Origin: Dicyema japonicum
Taxonomy: Eukaryota > Dicyemida > Rhombozoa > Dicyemidae
NCBI GenBank assembly: GCA_011109175.1
Contig: RDEW01000026.1
Span: 126,922 to 190,921 of the forward strand
Reading direction: 5' to 3'
Length of the DNA: 64,000 bases
Shown here: one piece after another, positions 55,701-64,000 of the stretch
Position numbering within the stretch: the stretch's first letter is position 1
Layout: the number at the start of each line of letters is the position of its first letter
Program-made: the position numbers and the translations under genes
The notes under the pieces: generated by a model
Database searches by the model: none
Told to the model about the DNA's origin: nothing
The model's input: the letters and a program-made list of their open reading frames with translations, nothing else

Positions 55701-58700
55701 GGTTTTCAGGGATTTGGGGACAACAATGCAGGAAGGAACTTGGATGTGAAGATATTAAATTGTCACCCCAACAGACTAATATGAATGTAGTACAAAAACA
55801 ATTGGATTATTATTAAACCACAAAATTGTTAAGTAAAAGGGAGTATTCACTAAAGATAAATTGTTTTATATCCTCCAGTCTTAAAACATAATACAATCGG
55901 TTGCCGGGAAAGAGGTATGAAGGTCGCTAGTTCGAATCCCGATACTGCACATTTCGGTTGAAAATTCTTTGGCTTGACGAATGACGTCGTCATCAGTGAA
56001 CTTTACTGCGGAACCGGATCGTCTATAAAGGACATACACCCAAGAAAAAAAACACAAAAAAGTGAAGAGAATTCCTTAATCCTCCCTGATTAGCTATTAT
56101 TACTGTTCTTTGCTTAAAATAGTGTGTGTTCTGCCTGCGGGGAGCGTTAACTTACATGGCTCCTCGGAAAGAATATTCACTAAGACTGTGCCAGGTAAAT
56201 TCATATGCCTCTTCCATATAAAACGTCCCCTCCCTTTGCACTCCGAATTTGAGATTTCAATTACCCTGGAAAAGAGAAAAACTCAAATCATGTAACGGGC
56301 CTGAATACTTCCTCGAATAAAATATTCGAGACACTGTAGGCATTAGATTGATAATGGGCATTAGTCTTCTAGGACCATTTGGCCTGGCACATAATTTTTA
56401 TTTATTTAACCCAAGACCACGGTAAAACCAATATAATTATCACGTGATCCCGATTCATTCTAACAGAGACCTCATCTTTGCCCGGTGTTCTTCCTTCGTG
56501 CCCGCGCATGAACGTACATGACGGCTGCCTGAATTTTCAGGGCCACCTTCACGTGATCTGGAGTCTAGTCTCATAATTGAATAATTCAGTCCATCAAGTA
56601 AGTCATTGTGAACCACAGCCCTTGTCCATAGTGTCTGCAGTCAAAAAAATAGGATATAAATTTTTTTATAATTGTTTAATTAAATTTAAATTTTTTAATA
56701 AAATTCTATAGGAGTTTTTAAATCATTGTGAGGTTGACAATTATTTATAAGACAGTTAAAGATGACTGAGCAGATAAACTCAGAATGTGACTGGGAATTC
56801 GACTGGCGACGTTATAAATTACTGCTAGACTCTGTGTTTTTTTCAAACTGTCATCTATTCCACAGGGATTCTCAGGAATACACAGATTTCTGGAAATTCC
56901 TCAACAAATATTGCATATTCCGGTCCAATCAGACTGAAAAGCCCAAAAAAGAGGCAAATTTCGGCGATTTCATCAACTCTTGGGAAGACAAATTCCGTCT
57001 CAAAGAAATAAAAATGGCCCTAGAATTTGGCTACGATGGAGGTAGGTACAATATTTTTATTTTAGGTCACAAAAAGTTGTCTCCCTTAAGAATCCAGCAA
57101 TTTTCAGTTATTCTGAACCACTACCTGGATTTCCTAACAAAGGAGAAGGTCTCCGTTAAAGGATGAGTTTTAGACCGCCAAAACCAACAAAGTTATTCAG
57201 TCAAGGCAGTCTCTCCCGATTTTTCAAAGTCGGGACGAAATCATTGAGACAATCATGGCCAATCAAGTTATCCTAATAGCCGGGGACACGGGATGTGGAA
57301 AGTCGACGCAGATCCCTCAGTATTTGATGGAGGCTGGCTTTGAGAAGATCGCCTGTACACAGCCTCGTAGGATCGCCTGTGTGTCTCTCAGTAAGCGTGT
57401 GGCCTACGAAACTTTCAACCAGCACGGGACTTCTATTGGCTACCAAGTCTTCAAGGAACTCATTTTAGGTGAGATTTGACCGGAACAAGTCTAAGGCTAC
57501 TAAAATTTTGTTTATAACGGAGGGACTAGTGCTTAGGCAGTTGGGGAATGATCCAACTTTGTCTAATTACAACGCAATTGTTATTGACGAAGTTTTGGCG
57601 TTTGAATTTAAATTTTAGGTTCATGAAAGACACGTTAATACTGACTTTATTTTGGGAGTTCTCAGATGCATTATTCACCACAGAACTGACCTTAAAGTCA
57701 TTCTCATGTCTGCTACCATTGATATTCAGCTGTATAGTTCTTTCTTTAGAAACTGCCCTATTATTCAGGTTTTCGTTCATCGTGTATTGTGAAGATCCCC
57801 GGAAGGCTATATCCTATCGCCTTGCATTACCTTCCTCCTGTCGCCATGGCATCTTTTGGAGAGAAAAAGGCTGCTAAACTTGATCCGTCACCATATATTC
57901 GAATTATGCAGCAAATTGACAGCAAAGTTGACAAATGTGTTATTTCCTAGTACGAATTGTCGGAGAGGGGAGATTTGCTGATTTTTCTGAGCGGAATAAA
58001 CGAAATTATGTGTGTAGCCGATGCAGCTAAAGCCTATTCAGCTGAGTCCTCAAATTGGCTGGTTTTGATGTTACACAGTACTCTGGGGTCCGAGGAGCAG
58101 AGCAAAGTATTCGATTACGCCCCAGAAGGTATGAGAAAATGTGTGCTAGCCACCAATATAGCAGAAACATCAGTTACCATTGACGGAATTCGATTTGTGG
58201 TAGACTCAGGCAAGGTTTGGTCTTTTATACTATTGTTATGTCAAACAAATGAGCTTTGATGGGGTCGCCAAAATGCAGAAACTGCAAGAGTTCCCCATCA
58301 GCAAAGCAAGTGCTGAGCAACGAAAGGGAAGAGCTGGAAGGACAGGTCCCGGAGTGGCGTTCCGACTCTACAGTTCAGCTGATTACGAGGCATTCGACGA
58401 CTATTCTACCCCAGAGATCAAAAGGATTCCTCTTGACTCTCTGGTCCTTCAAATGGCATCGATCGGACTCAGAGATCCCCTCAAGTTGGTTCATTATTAA
58501 TTATCCAGATTTCCTTTTATTCAACCTCCCCCAGAAGAACGACTGATTGAAGCTACAAACTACCTCCTAGACCAGGTACAAGTTTTCCTAATCTCTAGGG
58601 TGCTCTCACGTCAGACGGATTGCTCACTCCAATGGGAAAAATGCTTGCTAGACTGCCGGTGGAAGTACTAATAGGAAAACTGCTCATAATGGGCTCCCTT

Positions 58701-61700
58701 TTCCATGTTTTTGATGTCTTGACTTTTTAGGTGACGGAAACGGTGGTGACTGTTGCTGCTGCTCTTTCACTCCAGAATATATTTGTGATGAAGGCTAATT
58801 TCGACCCTGATGTAATTGTAAGGTCTTTTAATCATTTTTAGCATATGAGGAAAGAACTTGAGTCTCCTCTTGGTGACCCCTTCACTTTGCTAAACGTGTA
58901 CAATGCCTGGATACGAGTATGCTAGGTTATGTTACTTGTAGGCCAAACTTCAGGGGGAAAATTCAAAGAGATGGTGTAAAAAGTATGGAATCGAAGAACA
59001 GAGACTGTACGAACTGGTCAAACTGAAAAGTCAGTTTCAGGACCTTTTGCAGGTTTAGGTCAATTATTGTTGCAGAGTAATGGCTTTATGGAACGTGAAG
59101 AGTCTTTGGATGATATTTCCCAGTACGAACGACTCAGGAAACTAGGAGACAGGAAGGTTCTGGACCAAATTAGAAAAAAGAGGAGGAATGAGTCTCACAG
59201 GAGGAAGTTTTTGAAGCCACATGTTTAAAATGTTTATATAAAATTATAGAATTACGGGGGGGTTTTCGGCAGTGTTAAAGAAGATAATGAAGATGATGAA
59301 GGAGATGACTATGATGATATTGAGTTAAGACTTTCCCATGATTTGAAGAAAATGCACGTTCTCATTTGATCTAAAAAGTCTAGGACAAAGCTGGGGGAGA
59401 TAGCAATATTGGAAGTCGGGAGATGGATTTGCTGAAGATTATTCTGTGTGTGTCATTTTATCCTCAGTTTGCTTATGCAGATGACTTTAATCGTATAAAA
59501 AACGACCAATTCTTCCACACAAAAGTTTAATCACCTCATTTATTTTCTATAGGAAAAGCCCTTTGTACAGGTCCACCCCTCATCTGTTTACGCCTCTATG
59601 TCTGATGTATTGAAGGCTGAAGAAGGCTCAGCATTGCTTCTTATATATCTGTATTGATCTTCTTTATGTTCAAGGTCACTCCTTGAGACCAACAAACCAT
59701 ATTTGATCAATGTCATGCCAGTCCCTGCCCTCCAGGCACTGTTGTTGTTCTCTGCTCATATTGACACTGATAAAGAATGTGGGAGGTTTGGATTTTACTT
59801 ATGGTAGGATTATATGTGATGATTGGCTTGAGGTGAGAGTCATGGGAGAAGGAGAAGAGGCGGTTCATCAGTCCATAAAGCTGAGGAAGCTGTGGCTAGA
59901 TATGCTAGAACTGAAACTCCAAGCTGTGGGTTTGCATTAATATTACCTGTGCAGAAAACGAGGACGCAGAGTTGAAGAATCGTAAAAGAGTTGGTAAAAC
60001 GAGAAAAGAGTTGACTAAACGACTGTGTTCATTTATAAATCATCGATATTCATACAAATTGAGGCGGATTATGCCAGCTGAACTTGATAATTCGTTTATT
60101 TCTCCAGGTTATATCATTTATTTACTTTAGATGACACTACTCAAGTTCTGTGGGATGGTTGTGGGCACTACAAAATTGACAAAACACGTGGGGGATTAGT
60201 CATATCTCCCTTTATTACACATGGATGGTTTTAGTATGTCTGATTTTTAGTCTGAAGCCGGTGGAGGAGGTCGATTGTGAGGCAGAATTCCTTTTTGGAG
60301 ATAATATGCAGAGGCACTGGAATTGTCCTAATTGTGGAGTGGACATGATTGTGACTCTGGTGCAGAGACTGAGGCACGAGGAGGGGTGTAAGGCTAGAGA
60401 GGTTGATGAAGATGAGGATGAGTTATATGTGAATGATGGTGATGATAAGATTAATTATGAATGTGGGATTTGTAATAGACTGCTACGATTGAGTGCTACG
60501 CAAATACTACGACATAAAATGACTCATTCTTGATTATATTGGGTTTCACTTTATAAAATTTATATCAATTACTGAAATAATCACTTTCTTTAAAATCAGG
60601 ATTTATTACATAAACCATCAATAATGCATGATAATTAATAGGGCAATTTTTTAATTGCATTATGGAAAAATAAACGAAATTATTTGTTGCAATACGAAAT
60701 TAAATATTCCTGAACATTTTCAGGCTTAAAGTTTCGATTTTTAGCAAGAATTTTTGTCAGAGATATCGCCTTTTCAACTAAGGCTGAGCTTCCGCAAAAA
60801 TTTTTAAGGTATGAGTAAATTTCTTGCGAAATATTTTTATTTGAGAAATCAAGAATACTTAGTATCCAAGATTTCTGAAGGTTTTTTGATATATAATTTT
60901 TTACATTGCACCAAACTGATGAAAATTCTAGATTTTTCAATAGAATAATCGAGTAGTTCGTATTTGAAATCATTTTAATTACAACAAATAGTTTGAGTTG
61001 ATTTCGGTTAAACTTGAAAACAACGTGGGAATACTAACTGATTCTTTGGCCTAAAATAATTAAGAATCGAAACATTTTTGATCAAAACACCGTCTCCTTC
61101 AAATTCAGAGACAATTTTAATAATTTATGGAATATTCTGGGAGTAATATTTGGCTGCTTTAAGCCAGCTTCCCCATATTTGTTTTCCTATTTCCCAGCGT
61201 CTTTTGTTTTCACCGTTTTTTTATTAAACCCCATGACCACCAAGAAAGATAGGTCAAAACTAATTAGGTGATCCTAACCTCCAACAACATCCGAACTCTC
61301 TTCATTCAGTCTTCTGATGATCCAATCGTTTTTTATTCTTCACCGTGGCAGCTTTTACAGAAAAAAATCAGGTTATCAACATCTGTGAAATAGTGTTTCT
61401 TGTAAGGTTGTTTGAGTCTAATGATGAGGGCAAAGGAGAAAAAATAGGAAGTGCTACTCGACCGATTCGCGTTCTACTTCATTGTTGTTGAGACGACTGG
61501 TGGAATAAGTGGGAAATTGCTTCGTTTCATAGAGAAGCTTAGACGCCTCGCTACACTAAAAAACCACGACGCACTTGAGACCCGTGGCTTTTCCAGATGA
61601 TCTCTGTTGCAATCGTGAAAGGCAACGTTACGTCTGTAATGTCGGCTGGGACCACGTTTGATGGATTTTTGTGTTAATTTATTAATTTCGTTAATAAATG

Positions 61701-64000
61701 TCCAATGAGAAGAGCTGTTCAGGATTCTCGACCCCGCCGGACTCGTCCTCACCTTTGTCGGTCTGGGATCACTTAGTTAGATTTCTTTCTCTTTGACCCA
61801 GTGATCCTGGGTAATAATAATAATTAATTTCGTTTGTTAACGGTAATAAATCGGATAATAACAAAAACTTGTTGAAAAAATGATAGATATTTTTGCCAGT
61901 TGTTATTTCTTTCATAGGGATAATAGCAAATAATTCTTCCTTGACAGTTATATCATGGAAAATTAAACAAGAAAATACACATAGTTTCGCGATATCAATC
62001 GATTGAGTTTTAACGAAAAGGCTGGACTGGGACTAGACGTTTGCCAGGAGCACCGATGCGGATGTGATCGTCAGAGCTCTGAAGGCTTCAGGGTTCCCAG
62101 CACAGCTTGAACCAAAATTTTTTGTTTAAAAAAAATTATTTTAATTATTTTTACATTATTTAAAAAATTATTTTAAAAAATAATTGCAAAAAGTTTCAAC
62201 CATTGCCTAAAATTGTAGAAATTGCAGAAATTGCAATTTTAAAAAAAAATATTTAACTAAAATTAATTATTATTCACTATTTTATTATTTATCTAACTTT
62301 TATTAAATTTATTCACTTTATAAAAAAACATTGATAGTTAATTGATGATAACCCTATTCTGATAAAAATCAAAAGCGAAATTACAGTGGAAAAAAGAAAC
62401 CTGCATATACAATCTTGCAAATTGGCAATTATTCCGATCAGTTACAGACCAACATTTGGCTAATATACAGCTGGAAAACTTTACCTCCCTTTATATAGTG
62501 GTTGCCTACGTCAACAAAGTCATCCTGGAAGCAAGAACAATGGCTGTTCCTAAAAGATATGTCGTTTACACGAGAGAGTACGGAAGGAAGGCTCTGGTCA
62601 AGGAACGAAACCGTCTCAAAAAAGCAGGGATCCGTTCCTCCGAAGCAAGGATCCGTCTAAAGTGTTGAACGAGGAAATAAAAGCAATAAATTCAAAATAC
62701 AGAGAGCTAAATGGAAGATGGTCCTTATGTCATTAAATCGAAACCGGTCAACATCCGAAGTCTGGAAGACTATTCGAAATATCTCGAAGGTGGATGAAAG
62801 AACACCCGGAAATGACGAATTCAGCCAAAATGACCTAAACGCCCTAATAAAATAATACGCGAAAATCTCTCACAAAAACCACCTGACCCACCTAAACCGC
62901 CTCTAAGAAAACCGAAAAGGGATCAATTAACTTATTTCACGGAAAAGGAGGTAATGGAATCCCTAAGCCAAACGAAAGTAACACATTCTCATGTTCCAGA
63001 CGGAAATTTCATAATCCTCCTGAAAAACCTAGGCAATAAGGAAATCAGTACCCTGACCAAAATCTACAACTGGTCGATTAATTATAACTCAATCTCAACG
63101 ATGTGGAAACTTGCAAACATTCGCCCAGTATTGAAGCCAGAAAAATCGAAAGAGGACCCAACTCCCTTCAGGCCTATTCTCTCTTATGCTCCATGTCAAA
63201 AATTCTAAAAAAGGTTATCCTCGCAAAAATCACTGAAAGGACTCCCGATAAACCGTTCCAGCATGGTTTCAAAAAGGATCGGTCCACAACGAGCTATCTC
63301 ACATTCCTGACTAACTTTATTCGCTCTGGATTTCTGTGCAAGCCAAGACACCAGAAAACTGTGTTATGCTCACTAGACGTCCACAAAGCTTTCGACTCTG
63401 TGCCGAGGAAAAATCTAACATGGAAAATCTACCAATCAGATATCCCTGAAAACCTCAAACGCTGGCTGATGAACTTCCTCAGCGGACGAAGAGGTAGAGT
63501 GTGTATTGGAAACATTCATTAGACTTTGATAAGAAGGGCTGCATACTACGACCGGTTGCGGTCGGGTTTGTCTTTAGAAGACTGCGCTAAAAAATGATTC
63601 AGTCATTTCATGAATTGACTAAAATTGTAATAAATTTTCTCGCTTATTACCAAATATGTTTCCTACTTTTTCGATTTTTAATCCTAATAATTTAAAAACA
63701 ATTTTAAAGAACATTAATTTTTGACTTTATTGACAAAAATCGCCCTAATTATAAATGACTGACTAATATACACTTTTGGGTATTTTCCATTCACAAGCCT
63801 GTTTAAAGGATCCATTATAATAACAAAAAGATGTGGAGACAATAAATCTTGTAAAGTACCCCCTTGATCTCTACTGTTCCAATTTAGTTTTTATTAAAAT
63901 TCAATTTGACTGTCACTTACCAGACTTAATTAATAATCCGACGTTCAAGTCCACAACATTCCAGGATTTGAAATAAAAATTAGTGATCTACCGATCGAAC

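Overview
The window is AT-rich animal-type nuclear DNA: a few compact, intron-rich genes lie in a large mass of decayed mobile elements. In every gene I could resolve, most introns are only about 20-29 nt (usually 22-26), with GT...AG ends, and removing them restores conserved reading frames. Such extremely short introns, metazoan genes (ATG13, RPAP1, ERCC6L/PICH, DHX34, GALE, PGAM, DPH5, ribosomal protein eL41) and heavy element load fit a dicyemid mesozoan or a similarly reduced animal parasite. The organism is an inference from intron size; no rRNA or mitochondrial marker is present.

Layout. 0-9 kb: MULE transposase fragment, LINE tails, GALE (minus, 2275-3467), an hAT remnant (6.7-7.9 kb) and a reverse-transcriptase fragment (8.4-9.1 kb). 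9.3-12.3 kb: a PGAM gene or pseudogene (plus), an RTE fragment, DPH5 (minus). 12.3-15 kb: a tRNA-derived SINE tail-to-tail with a minus-strand RTE LINE. 15.2-16.7 kb: the degraded copy of a 1.5-kb duplication. 17-24.5 kb: an unresolved genic region, an R4/Dong-like LINE, two pogo/Tigger-like elements and a Jockey/CR1-like LINE carrying a SINE. 24.5-30.7 kb: an RTE LINE split by a FLYWCH/MULE DNA transposon that itself carries a retroelement fragment and a 135-bp repeat, then a SINE. 30.7-32.3 kb: the intact copy of the duplication, coding for an unrecognised coiled-coil protein. 32.9-35.9 kb: ERCC6L (minus). 37.3-41.3 kb: a divergent Ras-like GTPase and an Ig-like membrane protein gene interrupted by a Tc1 element (both minus). 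43-48.5 kb: ATG13 and RPAP1 (minus). 48.8-51.8 kb: an RTE LINE split by an odd Tc1/pogo-like transposon whose ends are arrays of a 21-bp repeat. 52.4 kb: eL41. 53-56.6 kb: LINE and SINE remnants. 56.8-60.5 kb: DHX34 (plus). 60.6-64 kb: a small ORF and more LINE pieces.

The cellular genes do not form one pathway. They cover sugar metabolism (GALE, PGAM), translation (DPH5, eL41), autophagy (ATG13), transcription-machinery assembly (RPAP1), chromosome segregation (ERCC6L) and mRNA surveillance (DHX34). The strongest leads are the repeat-ended transposon, the asymmetric decay of the duplicated gene, the SINE and RTE sharing a 3' tail, and a GT-AT intron in DHX34. Several otherwise conserved genes carry single-base indels; these may be assembly errors or real decay.
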